Of a DNA stretch of 64,000 nt, positions 17,422-25,826 are shown piece by piece. The DNA comes from DASYPQ01 sp041488095 (GTDB lineage: Bacteria > Planctomycetota > UBA1135 > GCA-002686595). Made by a program: the position numbers and the translations under genes. Positions within the stretch are counted from its first letter, which is position 1; every line of letters begins with the position of its first letter. The stretch is taken from the NCBI GenBank assembly GCA_041488095.1, contig JBGPOP010000009.1:60408-124407 (forward strand), given 5' to 3'. Under the pieces are notes generated by a model. The model saw only the letters and a program-made list of their open reading frames with translations. It was not told where the DNA came from and did no database searches.

Positions 17422-17646
17422 TCAGCGCCCGCGGCGTTCCGCAACCCAGTCCCGAAGTTCCTCCGTCGGGTAGCGGAGGCTCCGCCCGATGCGGATGGCC
17501 GGCACCTCGCGTGCGTTCGTGAGCTCCCACAACTTCCTCGGGGAGATCGCCAGAAACCGCGCGGCCTCGCTCGGACGCAGCAGCAAGGGCTCGGGCAAGT
17601 GGGTGAGGGGACGGTCCTCGCTTCCGTTCAGCTTCGTCTTGTCCAT
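17422..17646 (-). CDS. excisionase/AlpA-type helix-turn-helix protein
   Basis: A 74-residue DNA-binding protein of the excisionase (MerR-like winged helix) family: LLRPSEAARFLAISPRKLWELT followed by VPAIRIGRSLRYPTEELRDWV is the standard layout of a helix-turn-helix with a beta wing. The ATG at 17646 is chosen because the upstream in-frame residues are unstructured. It probably directs excision with the integrase, or regulates int, which lies about 200 bases downstream on the same strand with the tRNA between them. Confidence 0.85.
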   Translation of the reverse strand: MDKTKLNGSEDRPLTHLPEPLLLRPSEAARFLAISPRKLWELTNAREVPAIRIGRSLRYPTEELRDWVAERRGR

Positions 17647-17968
17647 GGGGCGCTCCGCCCGGGGTTCCTCGGGCTGGCCCAAGAAGGACGGTGCCGTGAC
17701 GAGCGGCCCCGCGCGATCGGGTGCCCGCCCGGGCGAGCCCGGCCAACCAGCCTCGAGCAGGCTCAGACCTTGTGGCGAGGGCTCGATTCGGGGGAGATTC
17801 CACGAGCACTTGGACACGCTTCAGAGGCCCGGGGCGGTGCCGCGGGGTGGGGAAGCGGCCCCCTCCTCTCAGCCGGCCGAGCGCGGAGGGGCGGCTCGAA
17901 CTGGGCGTGGATACACTAGGGCCCGCCTCCCGGCGAATTCAGGGCAGGAGGGAAAGGAGAGACCTCAG

Positions 17969-20900
17969 ATGCGTCCCGTGACCAGCCGTCTCAGGCCGTA
18001 CCCGCTTGGCATTACCTTCCGGGACGGCGCTTGTTCATCCGCGCTCAAGTTCACCGCACCGCTATTGGCGGGACTCCTCCTCACCCTGCTGACTACGTGC
18101 GGAGGCGGCGGAAGCGGCGGTGTTGCGGTACCCGGATCGGTGCTCCCGCCGGCGTCTGCTCCGGGGACCGACCATCTGAACTACAGCCTCGATCCAAGCG
18201 TCTCGATCTCCGCTTCCGTTCAACCGCTCGGTGTCACGACACCTCTCGACAGCGCCGAGGTGGGAACCGTCATCCAGACGCCGATCCTTAGCTACCTCCC
18301 GTTGTTGCCGGATGGAAATGGCAAAACACTTGTTGCTTTTCTCTATGCGGCCGGAGGCGAGCCTATCGTCCCCTTCGTCATACAGCCGGCTGACGCAACG
18401 ACTGGACAGGTACAGATTGGCCTCGATCGCATTGCGCTAGGACTGCTAGCTCTACATCCCGCCCTGACACAGGTGCCTGTTCCAATTCGCGAGCAGTTTT
18501 TCCAACTGGCTAGCGCGCATCCACACTTTGCCACCCTAAAGACCGGCGTTGCGGCTCTTCTTGCTACAGATCCTCTTGCCATCACGGATCTCGGGCAAAG
18601 TCAGGGCCTCTACTTGGATGTCCGGCTCATTGTCGAGGACACTCTCAGCACGGTCATGGCCCCGCCTCATGCCCTTGTGGATGGAGGGCTGTCCGAGTGC
18701 GGGGAGATCCCTGGCCCAGGTGCCCTGAGCGTCGTGCCTGGACAGCAAGGGGACGCCATCATCATCAATCAGATCGGGGTTTTCTATGGTCTAAGAATAC
18801 AGAGTCCAGGACAGCCGTCCTTACTCACGTTGATGGAGCCCACCCAGGCCACGATTCACGTCTTTCCTCCCTCATTCAGCTTTGATCCTGCAAAGTGCAA
18901 ATCCGTTACTCTCCCACAGGGAGAAACCCATATTACGGCCCAGGCGTATGCCTTCCCTCCCGATCTCTCAACGCCAGGCGGTTACGGCACGACAGCAAAC
19001 GCGCTATACGCTGTATTCATTGTTCTTGATCATGCGCTGCCACTCCCGACTGCGACTCCCGATGGAATTCCGATAGACCCGGCGGCCTATCTCGCAGAGC
19101 TTACTGCCGATTGCATGAAAAACGGGTGCATAGGACCCGAGGCGGCGGCGGCCGTACAAGACCTCGTGCACCAATTCGATGAGCTCTCCGATCACGGGGC
19201 GCAGATCATTCTAGATATCACAGCACACTGGCTCCATGATAATTCTGACTCGGTCTCATTATGGCTGTGGGGACACTTCCCTCAACACGGCCTCTCCTAC
19301 TGGACGGAGGCGATGGGGAAGTTCTCGGGCTTTCTACAGATCGTTCTCGCACTCCCAGATCTGGTCGCATTTTCTGTCTCTACGGGCCTAGCATTGCACC
19401 AGGGCGAGGCCGAGTTCTGCGCAACTAGAACCGGCGATACAGTCACCATCTCGTGTAATCCACCGACTGTAGCAATCCCCAACTTTACTGTTTCTCCGGA
19501 GCCAGGGATGGTGGGCTCGCCGATTCACTTTGACCCCGCGTCAACGACCTTCACTTTTCCGCCGCTGCCTAACTTGCCGACGTATGAATGGCTGTTCGAC
19601 GACTACGACAATTCCACGCTTGTGGATGTGACCACGGGGCCATCGCTCGTCCCCGAGCCTGTGTCCCACGTGTTTGTGCAGGCAGGACTGCACAACATCG
19701 TGTTCCGCGTACGCATTGGTAATTCGGTGTTCCTCAGAAGCAAGAGCGTAGTCATCAACGCACAGGCCCAGCCTACGCTCTGCCTCCAACCCCCTGGACC
19801 GATATCCGTCGCGACCTCACTCGGGCAGTCTCCGCCATCACAGACGCTCACTGTGTCGAATTGTGAATTTCCTGGAACGACACTGGAGTGGTCGGCGCAC
19901 GTGTACCCACAGACAAATTGGCTTTCGGTGTCACCAACTACGGGGGTGGTCCCATACGGAGCGATGGGACAATCCGTCGATCTGTCCTTCGATAGCGCAA
20001 CCTTGCCGGTTGGCGTCTATGCTGCGAATGTTGAATTCATCAACTCAGCAAATCAGTCCTTCACCACAATAGTGCCCGTTACGCTCAGCGTAAACTCCTC
20101 CTCTTGTGGGAACGATGTGTACGAGCCGAACAATACCTGCGCGGCGGTGACCGACCTCTCGACGAACACGCCGTACCTCGCGTACATCTGCCCGCAGGGT
20201 GACGAGGATTGGTACTCGTTCACGCTCGATACGTCGCAACAGGTTGGGGTAATCCTGTCCTGCCCTCATGACCCGTGCGCAGACTATGATGTGGAGCTCT
20301 ACAGCTCATGCGGGAGTTCGCCGATCGGCAGTTCACACAACGGCTGCGGGCAGAACGACGTGATCATTGTGGGCTCGGACGGAACTCTCCAGGAGGGCAC
20401 GTACTACGTGCGGGTGTACGGGGTGGGTGGGGCGTTCGATGCGAGTCGGATTTACGGCCTGGCTGTGGCGGCGGTGGGAGTGGCGCCTCAGGTGTCAGTC
20501 TCACCGGTGTCGGGTCCTCAAGGCACGCTGTTCAATCAGCCGGGCTCCGGGTTCACCTCGAATGGAGGAGTGACGCTGCACTTCAGAAAGCCCGACGGCA
20601 CCGAGTATCCGACAGCTCATGAAACGGCCAACGGCGGCGGCTCCTACAGCCACTCGTACCAGAGCGGCTCCTCTAACCCGATCGGTCAGTACCAGTACTG
20701 GGCGATCGATGACACCACGGGGATCTCCAGCAACACCTTCAACTTCTCGATCACCGCACTCACTCCGCAGGTGTCAGTCTCACCGGTGTCGGGTCCTCAA
20801 GGCACGCTGTTCAGTCAGCCGGGCTCCGGCTTCACCCCCAACGGAGGAGTGACGCTGCACTTCAGGAAACCCGACGGCACGGAATACCCGACCACTCCGG

Positions 20901-21037
20901 AGACCGCCAACAGCAACGGCTCCTACAGCCACTCGTACCAGAGCGGCTCCTCTAACCCGATCGGTCAGTACCAGTACTGGGCGATCGATGACACCACGGG
21001 GATTTCGAGCAACACCTTCAACTTCTGGATCCTCTAG
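17969..21037 (+). CDS. giant secreted lipoprotein with PKD-, BACON- and PPC-like domains and C-terminal repeats
   Basis: A 1022-residue exported protein, start supported by an AAAGGAGAGA ribosome site. The signal ends in a lipobox-like TTCGGG. The first 500 residues are unassigned. A PKD-like segment follows (PTYEWLFDDYD), then a BACON/ASPM-type beta-sandwich (WLSVSPTTGVVPYG), a pre-peptidase C-terminal-like domain (DVYEPNNTC with GDEDWYSFTLD), and two near-identical 93-residue repeats. These modules belong to adhesins and carbohydrate- or protein-binding surface proteins; no catalytic domain is evident. Base composition is visibly less G+C-rich than the flanking genes, suggesting separate acquisition. 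Confidence 0.85.
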   Translation: MRPVTSRLRPYPLGITFRDGACSSALKFTAPLLAGLLLTLLTTCGGGGSGGVAVPGSVLPPASAPGTDHLNYSLDPSVSISASVQPLGVTTPLDSAEVGTVIQTPILSYLPLLPDGNGKTLVAFLYAAGGEPIVPFVIQPADATTGQVQIGLDRIALGLLALHPALTQVPVPIREQFFQLASAHPHFATLKTGVAALLATDPLAITDLGQSQGLYLDVRLIVEDTLSTVMAPPHALVDGGLSECGEIPGPGALSVVPGQQGDAIIINQIGVFYGLRIQSPGQPSLLTLMEPTQATIHVFPPSFSFDPAKCKSVTLPQGETHITAQAYAFPPDLSTPGGYGTTANALYAVFIVLDHALPLPTATPDGIPIDPAAYLAELTADCMKNGCIGPEAAAAVQDLVHQFDELSDHGAQIILDITAHWLHDNSDSVSLWLWGHFPQHGLSYWTEAMGKFSGFLQIVLALPDLVAFSVSTGLALHQGEAEFCATRTGDTVTISCNPPTVAIPNFTVSPEPGMVGSPIHFDPASTTFTFPPLPNLPTYEWLFDDYDNSTLVDVTTGPSLVPEPVSHVFVQAGLHNIVFRVRIGNSVFLRSKSVVINAQAQPTLCLQPPGPISVATSLGQSPPSQTLTVSNCEFPGTTLEWSAHVYPQTNWLSVSPTTGVVPYGAMGQSVDLSFDSATLPVGVYAANVEFINSANQSFTTIVPVTLSVNSSSCGNDVYEPNNTCAAVTDLSTNTPYLAYICPQGDEDWYSFTLDTSQQVGVILSCPHDPCADYDVELYSSCGSSPIGSSHNGCGQNDVIIVGSDGTLQEGTYYVRVYGVGGAFDASRIYGLAVAAVGVAPQVSVSPVSGPQGTLFNQPGSGFTSNGGVTLHFRKPDGTEYPTAHETANGGGSYSHSYQSGSSNPIGQYQYWAIDDTTGISSNTFNFSITALTPQVSVSPVSGPQGTLFSQPGSGFTPNGGVTLHFRKPDGTEYPTTPETANSNGSYSHSYQSGSSNPIGQYQYWAIDDTTGISSNTFNFWIL
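20489..21037 (+). repeat. two tandem in-frame repeats, 279-base period
   Basis: Copy 1 (20489-20767) and copy 2 (20768-21037) begin with the same CAGGTGTCAGTCTCACCGG stretch and remain nearly identical to the end of the gene. Each encodes an Ig-like unit with SPVSGPQGTLF, GVTLHFRKPDGTEYPT and IGQYQYWAIDDTTGISSNTF blocks. Near identity at DNA level points to recent duplication and potential for copy-number change. Confidence 0.9.
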
Positions 21038-21575
21038 TTAGAGCAATCAGTGGTCTCTGCAATCACGTCTCGCACCAACGAAAGGATCGCCGTTCTGACA
21101 GGGCCGGCAGCACCGGACATGCCTGCGCGATCACATGGGCTTGACACTTCGAGGGGTATTCGGAACTCAGCGTGGTCGTCATCGCGAGCCATCGAGAAAT
21201 CTCCTTCCTGTTCCGCTGCGCCGGGGCCCTCGCCGATCGCTTCCCGCGCTTGACGGGATTGCTACAGGTTAGGAAGCGCGAAGGCCAGCGTCTTCACTCG
21301 ACCCTCGCTTGAGCCAGACTTTTCCGAAGACGCCGCTCACGGACGACCTGGCCCCCGAACGAGCGGGGCAAGCGGACAGGCTCAGCTTGCCGCCGCGTCC
21401 GGAAGTCGGACCCCCAGACCTCGCCGACCTCAGGTGCGATGGATGTGGCGCCCGGCTGTAGGTCCGGCGTAGCCGCGCTTGGGTAGGGGAACGGACTTGC
21501 AGGAGGAGCCGCGAACGGGGTAGCGTGCGCTTGATAAACTGGATTATCACGAGCACCTGAGGAGGCGTGCGCATC
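21038..21575. other. 538-base gene-free stretch
   Basis: No convincing gene is seen. It contains an interrupted dyad GATAA-n6-TTATC just upstream of the second recombinase, which could be an operator or recombinase-binding site, and several short G+C-rich inverted repeats. It may hold the promoter of the recombinase gene and, if the defence cargo was inserted separately, an attachment-site remnant. Confidence 0.4.
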
Positions 21576-22562
21576 GTGCCGATCGACCTGACTGGACCCA
21601 TCCCGAGTTCCGTCGTGGCCACCCCGGCGTGGTCGGCAGACCTTCGTCCGACGGTCGAGCTCCTGCGGGAGGTTCCCGAGGAGGAAGTCTGGCTCCAGGG
21701 TCAGCGCTCCGAGCAGACCCGCCGCGCGTACAAGGCCGACATCCGCCACTTCATCGAGGCGCTGGGTATCCGCTCGCGCGAGGAGCTCCGCCAGGTCGAC
21801 CGTGCGGCGGTGATCCACTGGCAGCGGGTGATGGAAAAGCAGGGTGCCCGACCTCGGACCATCCGACGCCGTCTCTCGGCGCTCTCCAGCCTCTTCTCGC
21901 ACCTCGTTTCCCGGCGCCTTGCGGACGTGAACCCTTGCCGCGAGGTGAAGCGCCCGCGGGTGAGCCGGACACGTGGGGAAACCAAGTCCTTCTCCACGAA
22001 GCAGGCCCGAGCGTTGCTTGACGCGCCCGACCCCACGACACTGCGGGGACTGCGCGACCGAGCACTCCTGTCGATCGGCCTTCAGGTCGGGGCAAGGCGC
22101 TCCGAGATCGCACGCCTTGCCGTGAAGGACTTCCATCAGAACCAGGGGTACTGGAGCCTCCACTTCGTCCGGAAGGGCGGGGAGGACCTGTCCGTCTCCG
22201 TGAATCCACAGACGGCTCAACGTATCCACGAGTACCTGGCCGCGGCTGGCCACCAAGAGGATCTCGAAGGGCCACTCCTCCGCCCGCTCCACATCAACGG
22301 CCGCTCGAGGGAAGTGCGTCGACACCTCAACCCGGACATGGTCGACCGTGTCCTCAAGAAGTACGCGAAGCGCGTCGGCCTTCCACACAGCTTCAGCGCG
22401 CACTCGATGCGCGCGACCTTCATCACGACCGCGCTTCAAAACGGCGCAAGTCTCGAAGACGTGCAGCGCGACGTCGGGCATGCGGATCCCACCACGACAA
22501 AGCTCTACGACCGACGAGGACACAACCCGGAGAAGAGCGCGTCGTTCTTCGCCAACTACTAG
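21576..22562 (+). CDS. tyrosine recombinase (XerC/D-like)
   Basis: A 328-residue two-domain tyrosine recombinase. The N-terminal SAM-like core-binding domain (SEQTRRAYKADIRHFIEALG) is followed by a catalytic domain with about R174 (VGARRSEIARL), K200, H276/R279 (AHSMRATF), H302 (VGHADPTTT) and Y311 (KLYDRRG). The GTG at 21576 has a GGAGG ten bases upstream; GTG 21567 is too close to that site. It directly precedes the DISARM operon on the same strand and differs from the element's main integrase, so it may have mobilised the defence cargo. Confidence 0.88.
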   Translation: MPIDLTGPIPSSVVATPAWSADLRPTVELLREVPEEEVWLQGQRSEQTRRAYKADIRHFIEALGIRSREELRQVDRAAVIHWQRVMEKQGARPRTIRRRLSALSSLFSHLVSRRLADVNPCREVKRPRVSRTRGETKSFSTKQARALLDAPDPTTLRGLRDRALLSIGLQVGARRSEIARLAVKDFHQNQGYWSLHFVRKGGEDLSVSVNPQTAQRIHEYLAAAGHQEDLEGPLLRPLHINGRSREVRRHLNPDMVDRVLKKYAKRVGLPHSFSAHSMRATFITTALQNGASLEDVQRDVGHADPTTTKLYDRRGHNPEKSASFFANY

Positions 22563-22656
22563 CGCATTTCCCGGCCTACGCGCTCGACATGTATCACCCT
22601 CGACTGTTCCGAATCGCGAACCTCAGCTCGCAAACTGCCCATCCGCGAGGATGTCG

Positions 22657-25600
22657 ATGACGGCCCAGGCCGTGCCGCAAACTGCCGACGCCGTCGAAGT
22701 TCGGCGCCGGCACTGGGTCGTCCGCGAGGTGGTCGGCTCTTCGCTGCCCAAGGATCCACTGCGACAGGCCACGAACGATGTCAGTCACGTCGTCCGTCTC
22801 TCGTCGATGGACGACGACGGCTGGGGCGAAGAACTCGAAGTCATCTGGGAGATCGAGCCCGGCGCTCGTGTCGTCCACCACGGAAAGCCCGAGCTTCCAC
22901 GCCCCGACGGCTTCGACGACCCCGAGAGCTTCTCCGCGTTCCTCGACGCGGTCCGTTGGGGAACGGTCTCTTCCGCCGACGCCAGCTCGTTGCAGTCGCC
23001 CTTCCGCAGCGGTGTGACGATCGAGAACTACCAGCTCGAGCCCGTCGTTCGCGCGATCCGCATGCCGCGCGTCAACCTGCTAATCGCCGATGACGTCGGC
23101 CTCGGCAAGACGATCGAAGCCGGTCTCGTCTTGCAGGAGCTGCTCCTGCGCCACCGTATCCAGAACGTGCTCGTCGTGTGCCCCGCTTCGCTGAACACGA
23201 AGTGGAAGGACGAGATGCGCGAGAAGTTCGGGCTCGAGTTCGAGATCGTCGACTCCGACGCGATGAAACGCCTGCGCCGGGAACGTGGACTCCACGTCAA
23301 CCCGTGGACGCACTTCCCGCGCCTCATCACGTCGATGGACTATCTCAAGCGCGAGATGCCCTTGCGGCTGTTCCGTGAGACGCTTCCGGGACCGAACGAA
23401 CCGACATACCCGCGCCGCCACGGGCTGTTGATCGTCGACGAGGCGCACAACATTGCTCCGTCGGGGAGCGCGCGCTACGCGATCGAATCGCAGCGCACCG
23501 ACGCCATCCGCACGCTTGCACCGCACTTCGAGCACAAGCTCTTCCTGTCGGCGACGCCGCACAACGGATTCCCCGAGAGCTTCTCGGCGCTGCTCAACTT
23601 GCTCGACGACCAGCGGTTCACGCGCGGCGTTCGTCGCCAAGACCCGAAGCAAGTGCAGGCAGTGATGGTCCGTCGGCTGAAGACGGAACTCGTCGACGAG
23701 CAAGGCAAGCGCGTGTTCCTCGAGCGACAGCTCGAAGCGATCCCGGTTCGCTACACCGACGAAGAGAAGGCGCTCTACCAGGATCTGAAGAAGTACGGCG
23801 ACTTGCGGCGCGCGGCAGAGCGCGAATCGACCGGCGCTCGCTCGCTCGGCACCGACTTCGTCCTGAAGCTCCTGAAGAAGCGCCTCTTCTCCTCACCGCA
23901 AGCGTTCGCTGACACGCTCGACAAGCACGTCAAGACGTTGCGCGGCTTCGAAGAGAAAACTTCGTCCCGTCGAGCAGTTCCCGAAGGCGTGCTCCGTCGG
24001 CAGCTCGAGGCGGTCGAAGAACCCGAAGAGACGACGGACGACGAACACGAGGAGGAGCTGAATGACGCCGTGGTCGCCGCCACGAACACGTTCGACGAAC
24101 TTGGTGACGAAGAGAGGCGCCTGCTCCAGACGCTGAGCACGCGCGCCCGCCAAGCCGCGAACCGTCCCGACTCGAAGACGAACGAACTCCTACGCTGGCT
24201 CGAAGCCACGCTGCGCCCCGGCGGCAAGTGGAACGACGAGCGCGTGATCGTCTTCACCGAGTTCCGCGCCACGCAGAAGTGGCTCCAGGGAATCCTCGCG
24301 GCGCACCAGTTCGCCACCGACGAACGCCTCGAGCTGCTCTACGGTGGCATGAAGGAGGACGACCGCGAGCGCATCAAAGCCGCCTTCCAAGCCCACCCCT
24401 CGCAGTCCAAAGTCCGCATCCTGCTCGCGACGGACATGGCGTCCGAAGGCATCGACCTCCAGAACCACTGCCACCGCCTCGTCCACTTCGAGATCCCCTG
24501 GAACCCGAACGTGCTCGAGCAGCGCAACGGCCGCATCGATCGTCACGGACAGCGGTTCGCGCCCGAGATCCTTCACTTCGTCGGTTCCAACTACCGCCAG
24601 GACGCGGGCGACACGGAGACCCGCCCCGGCGATCTCGAGGGCGACCTCGAGTTCCTGATGGTCGCGGTGAAGAAGATCGAGCGCATCGGCAGCGACCTGC
24701 TCGGCAAGGTCAGCCCCGTCGTGGCGAAGCAAGTCTTGGAAGCGATGCTCGGCAAGCGACGTGAGATCGACACGTCGCGCACCGAGAAGGAAGCCGAGCC
24801 GGTTCGCCGCCTGCTCTCGTTCCAACGCAAGCTCGCCGACGAGATCGCGAAGCTGCGCCGCACATTGGACGAGTCGCGCGAAGAGCTGCACGTCACGCCC
24901 GCGTCGGTACGCCGCGTCGTCGATGTCGGCCTGCGCCTCGCGAAGCAGCCGCCGCTACGGCCCTTCGACCTCCACACCTCGTCCTTCGTGATGCCGAAAC
25001 TCACCGGTGCGTGGGTTGGATGCCTGGCCGGACTCCCGCACCCGCACACGAAGAAGGAACGTCCGATCACGTTCGATCACGATGCCGCGAAAGGTCGCGA
25101 TGACGTGGTGCTCGTCCACCTCAACCACCGCTTGGTGGACATGTCGCAGCGACTCCTGCGCGCCGAGGTCTCCGCCGCGAAGGACGCTCGTCAGATCCAC
25201 CGCGTCGTCGCCTGCACCGTTCCGACGAGCGTGACCAAGGACCTCGCCGTGCTCGCCTGGTCGCGCATCCTCGTCCTCGGAGCCGACGGCCATCGTCTGC
25301 ACGAGCAGGTGATCGTGTCCGGCGGCTACGTGAACGACGGTCGCTTCCGGCGCTTCGATACGGTTGAGGAAGCCACGCGCATCGAACGTGCGCTCTCCGA
25401 TCGCGCCGCCACCGAAGCCCAGCGCGAACGCATCCGCGTCCTCTGGTCGCGCATCGAGAAGCCGCTCGGCGAAGCCCTCCAATCCCGCGAGCAACAGCGC
25501 ACCAAGAACCTGCACTCGATGCTCGAGGACCGCGCCGAGGACGAGTGCAGGAAGGTCGAAGCGATCTTCGCGGAGCTGAAGAAGCAGATCGAGACCGAAC

Positions 25601-25809
25601 TCGGTGACCGCAAGAGCGTCCAGCTCGAAATGTTCACTTCGCCCGAGCAGGCGCAGTGGGATCGCGACGCCGAGAGCTTGCACGACGAGCTGAAGCGGAT
25701 CCCCGATCGTCTGCGCGCCGAGCAGGCCGAGCTACGCCGCCGCTTCCGCGACCCGAAACCGTGGAGCTTCCCCGTGGCCGTCGCGTTCCTCGTCCCCCAG
25801 TCCTGGTGA
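22657..25809 (+). CDS. drmD: DISARM helicase DrmD (SNF2-like)
   Basis: A superfamily 2 SNF2-type ATPase of about 1050 residues, the class 1-specific DISARM component. Walker A is seen as DDVGLGKTIEAG (about 145-156), the DEAH box as LLIVDEAHN (about 262), motif III as FLSATPHNG, and C-terminal motifs as LLATDMASEGIDLQ and QRNGRIDRHGQ. The ATG at 22657 lies six bases after a GAGG; 22651 is an alternative. It is first of five same-strand genes in exact class 1 DISARM order. The proposed role is remodelling or translocating on incoming phage DNA with the other Drm proteins. Confidence 0.92.
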   Translation: MTAQAVPQTADAVEVRRRHWVVREVVGSSLPKDPLRQATNDVSHVVRLSSMDDDGWGEELEVIWEIEPGARVVHHGKPELPRPDGFDDPESFSAFLDAVRWGTVSSADASSLQSPFRSGVTIENYQLEPVVRAIRMPRVNLLIADDVGLGKTIEAGLVLQELLLRHRIQNVLVVCPASLNTKWKDEMREKFGLEFEIVDSDAMKRLRRERGLHVNPWTHFPRLITSMDYLKREMPLRLFRETLPGPNEPTYPRRHGLLIVDEAHNIAPSGSARYAIESQRTDAIRTLAPHFEHKLFLSATPHNGFPESFSALLNLLDDQRFTRGVRRQDPKQVQAVMVRRLKTELVDEQGKRVFLERQLEAIPVRYTDEEKALYQDLKKYGDLRRAAERESTGARSLGTDFVLKLLKKRLFSSPQAFADTLDKHVKTLRGFEEKTSSRRAVPEGVLRRQLEAVEEPEETTDDEHEEELNDAVVAATNTFDELGDEERRLLQTLSTRARQAANRPDSKTNELLRWLEATLRPGGKWNDERVIVFTEFRATQKWLQGILAAHQFATDERLELLYGGMKEDDRERIKAAFQAHPSQSKVRILLATDMASEGIDLQNHCHRLVHFEIPWNPNVLEQRNGRIDRHGQRFAPEILHFVGSNYRQDAGDTETRPGDLEGDLEFLMVAVKKIERIGSDLLGKVSPVVAKQVLEAMLGKRREIDTSRTEKEAEPVRRLLSFQRKLADEIAKLRRTLDESREELHVTPASVRRVVDVGLRLAKQPPLRPFDLHTSSFVMPKLTGAWVGCLAGLPHPHTKKERPITFDHDAAKGRDDVVLVHLNHRLVDMSQRLLRAEVSAAKDARQIHRVVACTVPTSVTKDLAVLAWSRILVLGADGHRLHEQVIVSGGYVNDGRFRRFDTVEEATRIERALSDRAATEAQRERIRVLWSRIEKPLGEALQSREQQRTKNLHSMLEDRAEDECRKVEAIFAELKKQIETELGDRKSVQLEMFTSPEQAQWDRDAESLHDELKRIPDRLRAEQAELRRRFRDPKPWSFPVAVAFLVPQSW

Positions 25810-25826
25810 GCGCACGACCGACCCAC

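Noticed and set aside
21269..22523. Minus-strand frames opposite the second recombinase
   Set aside because: No motifs and biased composition; the plus-strand recombinase has the full catalytic set.
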